Assembly: GCA_013368325.1 (NCBI GenBank)
Contig: JAACJK010000163.1
Location: 992,001-1,056,000 of the forward strand
Reading direction: 5' to 3'
DNA length: 64,000 nt
Origin: Ephemerocybe angulata
Taxonomy: Eukaryota > Basidiomycota > Agaricomycetes > Agaricales > Psathyrellaceae
How positions within the stretch are numbered: the stretch's first letter is position 1; each line of letters begins with the position of its first letter. Below the pieces are notes generated by a model, which saw only the letters and a list, made by a program, of their open reading frames with translations, was not told where the DNA came from and ran no database searches. The translations under genes and the position numbers were made by a program. Positions 42,278-54,058 of this stretch are shown here, piece after piece.

Positions 42278-45200
42278 ATGAACCCAGTTAGTGGTCGCCT
42301 TTCCCATTTCAAAGTTTGTACTAACGTCGCCCTCAGACTGGTGCTCCAGCAACGGTGACCCCTACTCCAATGGGCGTGTCCAACCGTACCCTGAGAGCGC
42401 AGCGGCGGGAACAGGGCGTGTCAGCTTCCCCTGCAAAGAGCCCGGCGAGGCGAGGCGTCATTCGAAATGCTACGGCGACCCCATCTGGACAGGACCCTCC
42501 AGCCCATGGGGAGGATGATGATCATCCTCCCAATACCATACCAGCTCCCCAGTTTGGACCTCCACGCCAGAACCGTGTCCCCGCGCCCAGTCACTTTCCT
42601 CCTGCCTCCTCGGGTGATGGAAGGGATGAAACCTTCTGGTTGGAAACACCCGCAAACCATGGCCAGCCGGTTACACGAACCAACAGGATTGAAGACCAGG
42701 GTGAAGAAAGCCTTGACGAAAGCAGCGACGACGATACAGCGGAAACTCCCCAGCGTCAGAAGAAGGGAAGAATATCCAACAAGGACCGTGCTCTGCTGGA
42801 CGCCTGCTTTGAAACCCTCGATCAAACGGTCAGCGACACGTCAGCAAAAACCGGCCGACTCTTTTCCAATGTCGTTTCCCTTTGGCAGGCAACAAAAGCT
42901 GTTCCACGGGCACAAGGATCGTGGAACAAGTACGAGCGCTACTTCTCTAGGAACAAAGCGCAGGAGCGTGAGCTGACTGGGAACTCCAAGGCAAGCTGTG
43001 AGTGTTTTATCCCACCGGATTCGACTTGTTATTCAATTTCTTCAACCTTTCCAGGTAACACTTGCTTCGAATCCTTCAAGAAGCGGTTCAAAACACGATG
43101 GCGCCAAGTTCTTGACCTCGAAGACTCCATCATAGTAGAAGAGCAGGGAAACGTCAGCCTTCTCAAGCGTCGCTCTAACTTCAGAAAGTACAAACAATCC
43201 GTGAGGAGATCAGCTGATGCCGCTCACTGTGAAAACGCCTTCGAGACAATAGCGTTTGGTGTTGGTGGCGCAGCTAACACCGACAATGTCCTCCATTTCA
43301 TCTATGAGTCGGAAGGAGCCAAAGGAGTACGTAGAGCCGCCCATGAAAATCGCCTATAGTATGAACTCACATGTCCAAATTCAAGTTCCTCGAACGCCTA
43401 CCAATCGACGCCGAAATAATCAGTTCTCTTCTGCGCACATACGTATAGTACGTCATCGTCGCTTCCAAGTATGTCTTGCAAGAAAGCTAATAATGCCCTT
43501 TCTTCTAGTGGCGAAGTTGCGAAAGAGGCCCAAAACATCGTTCTGACTAGCCTGCTCGAGAGGTGCCCTGAACTCCTTAAGGAGGAGTTCAGGATAGGAG
43601 ACGTCCAATCCCAATCGGCGGCCGGGAATGAGGGAGGCAACGGTGGAAAGTCATCCCCCTCAGTGACATCTTCTCGGAAGAAACGGCCCCGCTCCGCCTC
43701 TGACAGTTCCCTATCGAACGGCGTCAGGGCCGAGGAGTCGGCTGAAGCGGCTAAGGCTCGGATACAAGAATTCTTCTCTGCGTCCTGTGGTATGTTGGTC
43801 TCGTTAGTCTCTGCCAATCTTCTAGGCTCACGCAATTAGACAAACTGGCCATCCGCATCTCCCCCAAGAGCCTTCCCTGGCGAAACCTCAAGGACAAATT
43901 GAAGCCACATGGGATCGTCATCAAGAACTTCCCCGAAGGCGTCCCGTTCCCTGTTGGCACCGACCCCACCTTCATTCCCGCCCCTGGCATCCCAACTCCT
44001 CGGAACAAAAGAAACAAGACCGAAACACCGACGGCAAATGGCTCAGGGATACGAGACATTGGCACAGTTGCCCTTCGCATACTTGCGAAAGCATGCTACG
44101 CGGAGGATGGATATGAAAAACTGAGAATTGAAGTGCACCCAAACAAGAACGAACTGAGAGATAACAAACACCCATGGATAGTAGGAGCACGTCCCAGCGT
44201 TCCCGGGCTGGGATACCGCCAGTGTTTCCTAAACGACGCGTGTACTCGTACATCAGGCGGATCCCCCACGACTGCGCCCTCCGCCGGTGGATCGTCCTCC
44301 GCCGTTGAATCGTCCTCCGCCGTTGCATCGTCCTCCGCCGGTGAATCGTCCTCCGCCGGTGAATCGTCCTCCGCCGGTGAATCGTCCTCCGCCGGTGAAT
44401 CGTCCTCCGCCGCGGATTCGTCCTCCGCTGCGGGGCCGACAACTGCCGGGGAGTCGTCCTCCGCTGCGGGACCGTCAGCTGCCGCGGAGTCGTCCTCCGC
44501 TGCGGGGCCGTCAACTGCCGCGGAGTCGTCCTCCCGTGCATCGTCCTCCTCCCGTGCATCGTCCTCCGCCCGTGCATCGTCCTCCGCCCATGCATCGTCC
44601 TCCGCCCGTGCATCGTCCTCCGCCCAGGCCGATTCGTCGTCTATAAATGCAACGCCATCCACATCGACATTTGTATCAACCGCATCGTCATCGTCGTCAA
44701 GTATATCGTCGGCATATGGGACTACATCATCATCCCACAGCGCGTCAACCCTTTCGACCACTGCTTCATCATCCTCCACGGCTCAGACACCCTCTCAGCC
44801 TCTTCTTCAAGACTCAATGATTGTCGATGATGGGCTATCCCCCCTAAGGCCTACTGGTCCGCCCAAATCATCTGGACAGTCTCCCCCCCGGCGGTACACT
44901 CGTTCCAGGGTGTCTGCCAAAAAAGGTGCGGCCATGGCCTCTCAGCCAGCTCCCCAAGCTATTCCACCCCGATTGCCATATCAGTACCCCTATTCGCCGT
45001 ATGCTATGGTGCCTGGCGTCCGACCTAACTATTCACCATCTCACCCGTCGTATGGTATGGTTCATGCTGGCCTTTCAACAAACTTAGACGGTACACAAGG
45101 GAGTAACTCCTATAGTTCTGTGACTCCTCCAACTCAGGTGGAGGTTCCCCGTGCATTGGGGGAGCAATCTCAGCTCCAAAACCCTTACAACTCATACTAT

Positions 45201-45386
45201 GCCACCCTGTCCCAACATTACCCTCCACCTCACCCTGGTATATACGCATATGGCCCTCCCCACGGACCAGGCGGGCCCCCTCACCCGGGGTATTATACGC
45301 AGCCACCTCTGGGACACGGTTATCAGCCATTCATGAGTCAGCCGCCCCCATCTGGGCCAACCAACGTTGAGCAGGGCGCCACCTAG
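42278..45386 (+). CDS. Unrecognised basidiomycete protein with Ser/Ala repeats and Pro/Tyr-rich tail
   Basis: A likely start at ATG 42278 (MNP) splices to TGAPATVTPTPMG at the acceptor near 42339 (TACTAAC branch site, CCTCAG). Further introns lie near 43000, 43330, 43450 and 43790; the exons join as ...SSLLRTYVY then GEVAKEAQNIVLTSLLERC, and ...FSASC then DKLAIRISP. The N-terminal half has a helical domain (ACFETLDQTVSDTS; WNKYERYFSRNKAQERE; FKKRFKTRWRQVLDLED). A conserved-looking block LPWRNLKDKLKPHGIVI follows, then 18-bp (SSSAGE) and 15-bp (RASSS) repeats, and a Pro/Tyr/Gly-rich tail. I recognise no catalytic domain. Such a tail suggests a disordered, possibly nuclear protein. It lies between the sirtuin and a satellite region. 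Confidence 0.6.
44277..44640 (+). repeat. 18-bp and 15-bp in-frame repeats coding SSSAGE and RASSS
   Basis: Units such as TCGTCCTCCGCCGGTGAA repeat about a dozen times and then give way to CGTGCATCGTCCTCC units. Both keep the frame of the host gene. All other frames here (Arg-rich, Asp/Glu-rich) are shadows of the repeat. Confidence 0.9.
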
Positions 45387-45502
45387 TGTGTTTTATTACC
45401 AGCCTTGGTTCAGTTCTATTGACCCCCAAGTGAGAGATGACCTCCCATCTCCCGGGTCCAGGCCATTTTTTCACAGCATCCGTGCTGTTCCTATCCGCCT
45501 CC

Positions 45503-46095
45503 GCTTCCCCGGACTTCTCCGTATTCTTGTCCGCCTCCGCCTTCCACACCCCTCCGTATTCTTGTCCGCCTCCGCCTTCAAACTCCTCCGTATTCCTGTA
45601 TGCCTCCGTCTTCCAGATCGGTCCGTGTTCTTGTCCTCCTCCGCCCCTGCCTCCGCTTCTTGTCCCCTCTTCCTTCTGTATCCCGTCTGTATTTGTGTCC
45701 GCCTCCGCTCTCCGCACTTCCCCATATTCCCTCTCCGTATTCTTGTCCGCCTCCGCCTTCCACACCCCTCCGTATTCCTGTCCGCCTCCGTCTTCCAGAT
45801 TGGTCCGTATTCTTGTCCTCCTCCGCCCCTGCCTCCGCTTCTTGTCCCCTCTTCCTTCTGTATCCCGTCTGTATTCGTGTCCGCCTCCGCTCTCCACACT
45901 TCCCCATATTCCCTCTCCGTATTCTTGTCCGCCTCCGCCTTCCACACCCCTCCGTATTCTTGTTCGACTCCGTCTGGAAGACTGGTCCGTATTCTTGTCC
46001 CCCTCCGCCCTCCGTCTCCGCTTCTTGTCCCCTCCGCCTTCCGTATTCCTTCTCCGTATTCCTGTCCGCCTTCCTGTCCGCCTCCGGCTTCCTGA
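45503..46095. repeat. Satellite with 181-bp higher-order period, CTCCG-rich
   Basis: Blocks of TCCGTATTCTTGTCCGCCTC with interspersed CTTCTTGTCCCCTCTTCC recur. Two nearly identical 181-bp copies start near 45590 and 45771 and a third is partial. The region begins about 110 bp after the stop of the preceding gene. No codon or splice structure supports a gene here despite long open frames on both strands. Confidence 0.88.
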
Positions 46096-47361
46096 CTTGC
46101 CCGCATCCTCTTATCCGTGTTCTCTTCCTGTTTCTGTCCGCACTCGACCATTTGATCTTACCTATGCCCCCTTCCCATTCCTGACATTTATCCCCGCACC
46201 CCCGCCGTTGTTGGTCACGTCGCCGCCCATAGCAAAGGCTGCACTGCGGAGAATACCTGACCCTCCACAAATATTTCATTTATTTCGCCCATGATTCCCG
46301 CTCCCAAGGTGGATATCCACCCCATGCGCTTCCTTACTCACTGTTCCTCCTTCTGGATCGGAGTGATCATCACTTGCGAATTGAACCCACCATATTCAGC
46401 TATCCCGCCTATACAAATGAAGACACAAGTATTGAAGATCTAAGAATACCACGTTAAATTACAACAAACTTCCATTCTGTCGTTGTAGGGTTCAGGTGTT
46501 CTAGCTACCAATTAAATAAGGATTCTCCAGCATGCCATCCTGTTTGAAAGCCTTCCAGCTCATTCACCTGGCCATAGCCGTTCGCATGTTCCCCCAGCCT
46601 CTTCGTCATTGCCCGTCATTCCTGCCTCACCGCTCAAGGCTCGTACATTCCAGTCCCCGTTACCCAATGCAATGTCTGCACTCCCGCACAGCTTCCTTTC
46701 CTATTCAGACTGTCCCTCAAAATTTACGCAACCGCGTATCCGCATACCCCGTTATCCCGTGTCCGCACATCCGCGTATTTCCATACCTCCGTCACCCCGT
46801 GTCCGCACATCTGCGTATAGTCCGCGTCCGCATATCCGCTCCAATAACACATAGACGAACCCTTTCCCGTTTTCGTTTTCACGGACTGAACAGTAAGTAC
46901 CACAGGCCCCACTGGCGGAAGGTCACCCGCCGCTCTCCCTTGTATTACCTGGAATCCATTATGCGTGACAGTTCTAACCCCCCAAGGTATAGACACCCAA
47001 AAGTACGACCCCGCACCGTGCCGCACGCCGCATCCACAGACGGTGGGAAAACGCTAACTGCCAGAGCAGGCTTCCCTCCCGATTCGTATATTGGTGATCG
47101 GTCCTCCTTCCCCTTTCGTACTTTGCAGAGACTGCACTACAACTGCAAACACCCCAAGGCCTTTTTTCGCTTACATCAAAAGGGCCCTGGTGGTTCACAC
47201 GTGACTGCAGATGACGGTGCCCAGGGTGACTCATTGAGCTCTGATAAGATTGAGTTCAAACTTCCACAAGACTTGGGTCTCCACCTTTGTCGAGTCACCC
47301 AGGCGAGGTGTCCTCCATATAAACCCCTATAACTCCCCGTATTACATCCAAAGCTTCAGTC
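46096..47361. other. No confident gene; short repeats and 5' region of isoleucyl-tRNA synthetase
   Basis: A degenerate repeat of CCCGTGTCCGCACATCCGCGTAT type occupies about 46727-46850. An open frame at 46532-47332 is compositionally odd, has no recognisable protein similarity and includes the repeat. The last 100 bp before 47362 should carry the promoter and 5' UTR of the synthetase gene, but no sharp TATA box is seen. Confidence 0.5.
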
Positions 47362-50300
47362 ATGTCTTTTCCTGAGCACGACAGTGAGTCTGCCTTTTTT
47401 CCGTGACTCCAAGCGCCTGATCCAAGCTTCCATCTGCAGTCAGTGCTCCCTTCAACTTCCCCAAGGAAGAAGAGAAGGTGCTCGCATTCTGGAGGGAGAT
47501 CGACGCATTCCGCACCAGCTTGAGGCTCTCCGAGGGCAGACCTGAGTACTCTTTCTACGATGGACCCCCCTTCGCTACTGGTCTTCCGCACTACGGACAT
47601 TTGCTCGCGGGTACGATCAAGGTGCGCACCGAGCCCTTCATTGCCCTTGCAGAGGGATCTAATCCCTCCCAAGGACATCGTGACGCGCCACGCCCATGTC
47701 AGTGGATTCCACGTCTCCCGCCGCTTTGGATGGGATACCCACGGCCTCCCCGTTGAGCACGAGATCGATAAACGCCTCGGCATCACCGGGAAGGACGATG
47801 TGCTCGCCATGGGAATCGACAAGTACAACGAGGAGTGTCGCAGCATTGTCATGAGGTACTCTGGCGAGTGGCGCTCCACTGTCGAGCGTATGGGCCGCTG
47901 GATCGATTTCGACGACGATTACAAGACCCTCAACACCTCCTTCATGGAGTCCGTGTGGTGGGTCTTCGGCCAGCTTTTCGAGAAGAAGCTTGTCTACCGC
48001 GGACTGCGCGTCATGCCTTACTCTACTGGATGCACGACGCCCTTGTCCAACTTCGAGGCTGGTCAGGCTTACAAGGACGTCAATGACCCTGCCGGTTAGT
48101 GGAACTATCTTCGACCCTCGTAATCAGGGCTGATTTATTGGGCTGGGTAATTAGTCACCGTTGCCTTCCCTCTGGTCGACGATCCCAAAACTTCCCTCCT
48201 CGCGTGGACGACTACCCCCTGGACCCTCCCCTCCAACCTTGCACTTTGTGTCCACCCCGACTACATCTATGTCAAAATCCACGATATTGAGCGCGATCAG
48301 AACTTCATCATCCACGAAAATCTCCTCCGAACTCTTTACAAGGATCCCAAAAAGGCCAAGTTCAAGAAGCTTGCTCAATTCCAGGGCTCCGACATGAAGG
48401 ACTGGAGATATGTCCCGCTCTTCGAGTACTTCACTGAAAAGGTGCGCCTTTCTCAATTAGCGGTTTATTCTGTATGCTTAACGATCGCATTACTATTACA
48501 AAGTTCGAGGACAAGGCGTTCAAGGTGCTGGTAGACACCTATGTCACCGATTCTGACGGTACCGGTATCGTACACCAAGCCCCCGCCTTTGGTGAGGACG
48601 ATCACCGCATCGCCATCTCGCACGGCGTCCTCAGGCCCGACGAGATGCCCCCCTGCCCCATCGACGACAAGGGCTGCTTCACCAGCGAAGTGCCTGACTT
48701 CCAGGGCCAGCACGTCAAGGTAACTTACCGCCCTTCACCTACACTAGGAGAGTCCAAGCTGAAGGTGACTGTAGGCCGCGGACAGCCCCATCCAGAAGGC
48801 TCTGAAGGCCAAGGGCCGCCTGATCGTCCAGTCGACCCTCAAGCATAGTTACCCCTTCTGCTGGAGGTACCTAACTTTTCTAGTCTGGAAGTTGCAGTGG
48901 CTAATCGTCTACAAGATCTGGTACCCCTTTGATCTACCGCGCCATCCCCGTGTGGTTCGTCAAGGTCACCCCCATCGTTGACCAGCTCGTCGCGAACAAC
49001 GAGCAAACCCGCTGGTACGTCGCCGCTTCGGTTTCCTTCTGTTGTGATTGCTGAACAATTCGTCGCTTTAGGGTCCCTCAGAGTGTTGGAGACAACCGTT
49101 TCGGAAACTGGCTCGCCAACGCCCGTGACTGGAACATCTCGCGTAATAGGTACTGGGGAACTCCCATTCCTCTCTGGGTCAGCGAAGATTACGAGGAGGT
49201 GCGCATCATTCTACTCGCACAGTAAGGGAAGGGCTTGCGGACTGACATTCCTTTACCGCAGATCGTCGCCATCAGCTCCGTTAAGGAACTGGAGGAGCGC
49301 TCTGGTGTTACTGGTATCACCGACTTGCACAGAGACAAAATCGACCACATCACCATCCCCTCGGAGCAGGGCAAGGGAGTCCTCAGGCGTATTGATGAGG
49401 TCTTCGATTGTTGGTTCGAGTCTGGAAGGTGAGAATCAGCATCTCGAGGTGAGAATAGAATGTCATTGACGGACTGGAAATTGTGCAGCATGCCTTACGC
49501 TCAGGCCCACTACCCATTCGAGAACAAGGAGAAATTCGAGGCTACTTTCCCTGCTGACTTTGTGTCGGAGGGTATCGACCAGACTCGTGGGTGGTTCTAC
49601 ACCTTGCTCGTCCTTTCGACGCATTTGTTCGGGACGGCACCATGGAAAAACTTGATCGTCAACGGTCTCGTTCTTGCTGCGTGAGTTCAGAACTACAGCA
49701 GTGTAACCCTTGGCCTAACATGATCTTCAGCGACGGCAAAAAGATGAGCAAGAGCTTGAAGAACTACCCCGACCCAAACCTCATCATTGACCAATACGGC
49801 GCCGACGCGACGCGCATGTTCCTCGTCAACTCGCCTATCGTGCGCGGCGACAACCTGCGCTTCCGCGAGGAGGGCGTCCGGGAGGTCATCTCGCGCGTGC
49901 TCCTGCCATGGCTGAACTCCTTCCGCTTCTTCCTTGGCCACGCCGCCCTCTACAAGAAAGTGCACGGCGAGGAGTTTGTATACAACGCCCAGGCTCATGT
50001 GCCGAACAATGTTATGGACAGGTGGATCTTGGCGAGGTGCCAGTCCCTTATCAAGCTGGTGAGGGAGGAAATGGCGGCGTATAGGCTTTATACGATTATC
50101 CCGAGGTTGCTGGATCTCATCGATGAGCTGACGAACTGGTATATCCGGTTCAACAGGAAGAGGTTGAAGGGAGAAGATGGCAAGGAGGACACGTATGATG
50201 CGCTCAATACCCTGTTTGAAGCACTTTTCACGCTATGCAAGACCATGGCACGTAGCTCCTTTTTCTCTTGTGGGGTGCTGAAGCTGATGACTGGATATAG

Positions 50301-51291
50301 TCGTCCTACACGCCGTTCTTGACCGAGAACTTGTACCAGTCGCTCCGCAGGTTCATCCCCGAAGATCCCTCTGCCGGAGATGTGCGCTCGATCCATTTCC
50401 TGAGCTTCCCTGAAGTCAAGGATGCCTACTTTGATGAGGACATCGAGCGGCAGGTGAAGCGCATGCAGGCGGTCATCGACTTGACGAGGAACATCCGTGA
50501 AAGGAATAACCTCTCCCTGAAGGTAAGGGCCGCTCACACGACCAGTTACTCGAGAATGAAGAGCGAATCAGCTAACGGCGACTGCTATCAAATTCTAGGT
50601 CCCCATGAAGGAGCTTCTCGTCTTCCACGCCGATCCCGCGTTCCTTGCCGACATCCAGCCCCTTGAGCGGTACATCAAGTCGGAGCTTAACGTGCGCGAC
50701 ATCATCTTCACCTCGGAGGAGGAGAAGTCGGGCGTCAAGTACAAGGCGGTTGCGGACTGGGGCGTGCTGGGCAAGAAGCTGCGTAAAGACCTCGGACGGG
50801 TGCGCAACGCGCTGCCGCAGGTGCCGAGCGCGGACATTAAGGCGTACGTGGAGACGGGCAAGATTTCCGTGGACGGCATCGAGCTCGTTGAGGGCGACCT
50901 GACGGTGCAGCGGTACCTCGAGCTGCCGGAGGGCTCTGAGGGCAAGTACGCGACACATACCGATAACGATGTGGTTGTGCGCCTCGAGATCCAGATCCAC
51001 GCAGATCTGCAGAACGAGTGGCTCGCGAGGGAGGTGACAAATCGTGTGCAGAAGCTCCGCAAAAAGGCCGGTTTGCAGGCCGTCGACGAGGTGGATGTCT
51101 TCTACGCGTTCACGGAGGGCACTGGCGCCGAGATTGTGACTGCGATTCAGGAGTGCAAGGAGCTCGTGGCGAAGACCATTGGCGGCCTGCCGCTGGATGT
51201 GAAGGAGCGCAAGGCGGCGGCGAAGGTTCTGATTGAAGAAGAGCAGGAAATCGCCGACGTCAAGTTCTTGCTCTCACTCGCTCGATCGTAA
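47362..51291 (+). CDS. ILS1: Cytosolic isoleucyl-tRNA synthetase
   Basis: Exon 1 is only 47362-47383 (MSFPEHD); exon 2 47440-47621 carries the class I HIGH signature as [14 protein letters not shown]. Exon 3 starts at 47674 with [19 protein letters not shown]. About ten further exons follow. They contain the editing-domain TTPWTLPSN, the [16 protein letters not shown] motif, CWFESG and GWFYTLL, and the KMSKS loop as [11 protein letters not shown] near 49734. The long C-terminal exon (from about 50600) is the eukaryotic extension, ending LLSLARS at 51291. Eukaryotic cytosolic organisation and length (about 1070 residues) fit yeast Ils1-type enzymes; no mitochondrial leader is seen. The enzyme charges tRNA-Ile in the cytosol and is essential. 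Confidence 0.96.
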
Positions 51292-51440
51292 TCATGGGTC
51301 GTGTGCTCACGAACTGAGGTAGAAGACTGTAGCAGAATTAGAAAAGTGAATGTAATACATACATAGTGGTATCATGATAGAGTACAACGCACGGCACCTG
51401 CGCTAATTACCTGCCGAGCTGAAGCTAGTCGCGAGAAAGC

Positions 51441-52235
51441 CTATTTCTTGCTAGTGCCGAAACCCGCAAAGCCCATCATCTGCGCCATCTCAACGTCTTC
51501 GCCTGTAGGCTCCTGGATGAGCTCTAACCGCGCCTTCTCCTTTTCGGCCTTCTTCTCGGCCTTCTTCTGTTCCCGTAGCTTGCGTTCCTTTTCGCGGATT
51601 TCCGCTAGACGCTGAGCAAAATCGTAGTCTTTCGCTGACGAGGCGGCCTTCGTCTTTTCCCGGAGATAGGCTATGCGGGCTTGCACCTGCGCAAGGGTTG
51701 ATCGCTCGATTTTGGTCGTCTGACCCAATGCACGCAGATCTGAGATGCAAATACGAGTTAGGAGGGGGCGTGTGGCGGCGCCTATTAGAAAAGCGAGACT
51801 CACGGGCTCTGCTGTTTATGTGGTCTAGATACGCGATGGTATCTTTGTATGTTCGGTTACAGGTCTCGCAGAAGAAGCCTGGCTGGCCGGCGCCTCGGCC
51901 GCCAGGGTTCTGCACGACCATGGTCTTGTTGAGGTTCTTGTCGAGCTCGAGCGGGCCTTCGCGGGCTTTCATGAGCTCCGTCGGCTTTGGGAGGTCGCCC
52001 TTCACGCCCTTCCGCGGCCTTTTGCCTGGGGGTCAGTGAGATGGCCATAGCAATGGGGACATATGTCGGGGCGCGCACCTTGTTTTAGGCGCTCCTCATT
52101 CTCCTGAAAGCGCTCGCGCTCTTCCTGGTCCTTTGCCTTTGCCTTTTCGGCAAACTCCTCCTTGTCCCATTTCTTGCGAAAGTCGGTATCAGAAGCTCTG
52201 TTAGCGCCATATGCGCCGCCTGCGGGAGTAGCCAT
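51441..52235 (-). CDS. SNU23: U4/U6.U5 tri-snRNP component Snu23 (ZMAT2-like)
   Basis: Three exons on the minus strand from ATG 52235. Exon 1 encodes an N-terminal charged helix (DTDFRKKWDKEEFAEKAK). Exon 2 has RKGVKGDLPKPTELMKARE and the first half of a U1-type zinc finger, FFCETCNRTYKDTIAYLDH. Exon 3 completes it across the intron (HINSRAHLRALGQ) and carries a Lys/Glu-rich helix. The protein ends MMGFAGFGTSKK. The C-x2-C...H-x5-H finger and the LDKNLNKT segment are diagnostic for Snu23/ZMAT2, a spliceosomal B-complex protein. It is convergent with the synthetase gene (150 bp between stops) and divergent from the EXS gene (147 bp), suggesting a shared promoter. Confidence 0.93.
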
Positions 52236-52381
52236 GGTGGTGGTTTGAGAGCAAGAATGGAGGGTGTGGCTGTGCAAGAATTATGGGATTTGGACCGAAG
52301 TGTCGGGACGGAATGTACATTCTTGTACCGTCGACCCTTTAACTGGATGCCCTCGCGATCTCATCTCGCCCAGCGCCCCCA

Positions 52382-54058
52382 ATGACCCTCCTCGACGCTG
52401 GCTCAGATTTCCACCAGGCCGTCGACCTCCCGCTCCCCTACCGCATCTTCCTCCTCCTCGGCCTGGGCATCCTCGGATGGGCCACAAACCTCCACGGCCT
52501 CGAGGCCCTCGACGTCGACGTCGTCGCGGCCCTCGATCTGCGCCCTGACGACGCCGCCAGCCACGTCCGCCTCCCCCTTTCCGCCCGCGACCACCCCGCA
52601 TCGGCCGCCCGCAGCATCATACGAGCGACGTACCACGTCTTCCTCGCCTACTCGGCGTTCTGCGTGGGCTCATGGATGATGTATCGCCTCGGGACGAAGG
52701 GCGACCCCCTGCTCGTCGACACCTACGGCCATGTGCCGTTGCTCACGGGCATCGCGCTCGTCTTCCTCGTATGGTGCCCATACGACTTCTTCTTCAAGGC
52801 CGAGCGGGACAAGTTTGTTCAGTACGTCACACCCTGCCCCATAATCTCTCCTCTACAGTGCTCACACGAGCGTATAGTGCTATTCGGCGATGTCTCTTTT
52901 CATCTCTCAATACCCCAGTTCTCTTCTCGGACGTCATCTTTGCGGATATCGGAACCTCCTACGCAAAAGTGTTCGGCGACGTGTGGTTGTCGCTGTGCAT
53001 GCTATTCCCTGGAAACACGATGTTGAGTCCCCCTATCGCCGAGGGCGCAGCGAGATGGATACTCCCAGCTATCATGAGGTATGCCATTCATTACCCTCCC
53101 AACCACCTCTTACCTGATCACCACCCCGCACAGCTTCCCCTACTTTGTTCGCTTCCGCCAGTGTCTCATCGAATACAACCTCCCCCAAAATGATAGTCGG
53201 CGACCATTCTTCAACGCGGTCAAATATGCCACTTCGTTCCCCGTAATATTTCTGTCTGCGGCGCAGCGCGTCCCTACGGCCAACCAGGTCTCTTTAGAAG
53301 ATGGCCAAGCACCTGTCTCGACGGATTCTTGGCACGGAGACCATCAGATCTTCAAACTATGGTAAGATTCGATCGATCCCACATACCCCGCGTACTGCGC
53401 TGACGTAGATACCAGGCTACTAGCTGTCTTCGTCAACTCCGCGTACTCCTTCTGGTGGGATATAACCAACGACTGGGGATTCGACCTCCTCCGACCCGCC
53501 GCGACCTCGACTCGCCAGCCTGCTAAGCGTCTGTTACTTCCCCTCCTCCACTCCAGGACACCTCTGTTAACCCGGGAGAATTCATTAGAGTCCCAATCCT
53601 CTACGGAGTCTGAGCCATCCCATCGGCGGTCATACAGTAATGGCAATATCATGCACAGGCCCAGTATGAGCATCAGCATGAGCGACGTGCCAAAATCACT
53701 GCGCAAAAGCTATCCATACGGCCTGCGGCCTATCTTGCTTTATCCACTGACTGTCTACCCCCTCTTGATTTTCCTTAACCTTGTCCTGCGCATGTCCTGG
53801 TCCGTCAAACTCTCGTCGCATCTGCACTCCGCGCGCGATGGGAGCATGGCGATATTCTGGCTCGAGGTTGCCGAGCTTGTGCGACGGTGGCTGTGGGTGT
53901 TCATCCGCGTCGAGTGGGAGATGGTAAAGAGGATGCAGGCAGCACCTTTGCACACTGGCAAAATAGAGGTGGATGGGATATCGGGCGACGAGGCGGTCTC
54001 GTTCGAAGTGCTCATGCCCGAAGTGGTTGCACAATCACAGGTATTGCCTGACGCTTGA
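52382..54058 (+). CDS. ERD1: EXS-domain membrane protein, Erd1-like
   Basis: Four exons from ATG 52382. Exon 1 carries several hydrophobic helices (YRIFLLLGLGILGWA; GIALVFLVWCPYDFFF) and ends KFV. Exon 2 reads HAIRRCLFSSLNTPVLFSDV and contains the EXS signature FADIGTSYAKVFGDVW. Exon 3 has FRQCLIEYN and NAVKYATSFPV. The last exon has NSAYSFWWDITNDWGFDLL, a Ser-rich loop, another membrane helix and the closing RRWLWVFIRVEWE. EXS domains occur in Erd1 and in the Xpr1/Syg1 phosphate exporters; the absence of an N-terminal SPX domain and the length of about 455 residues favour Erd1. Yeast Erd1 acts in the Golgi in glycosylation, retention of resident proteins and phosphate recycling. Confidence 0.9.

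Noticed and set aside
43972..44779. Minus-strand Arg-rich and Asp/Glu-rich frames
   Set aside because: Shadows of the Ser/Ala repeat of the plus-strand gene at 42278-45386.
45367..46294. Long plus- and minus-strand frames over the 181-bp satellite
   Set aside because: All frames stay open because of the repeat composition; there is no conserved protein feature.
1..47000. Retrotransposon genes (reverse transcriptase, integrase, Gag) or tyrosine-recombinase giant elements
   Set aside because: No reverse-transcriptase, RNase H, integrase or tyrosine-recombinase motif was seen in any frame of the island; the only transposase motifs are KDZ.
46532..47332. 266-codon plus-strand frame before the synthetase gene
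   Set aside because: Composition is not protein-like and it includes a degenerate DNA repeat; no recognisable exon structure.
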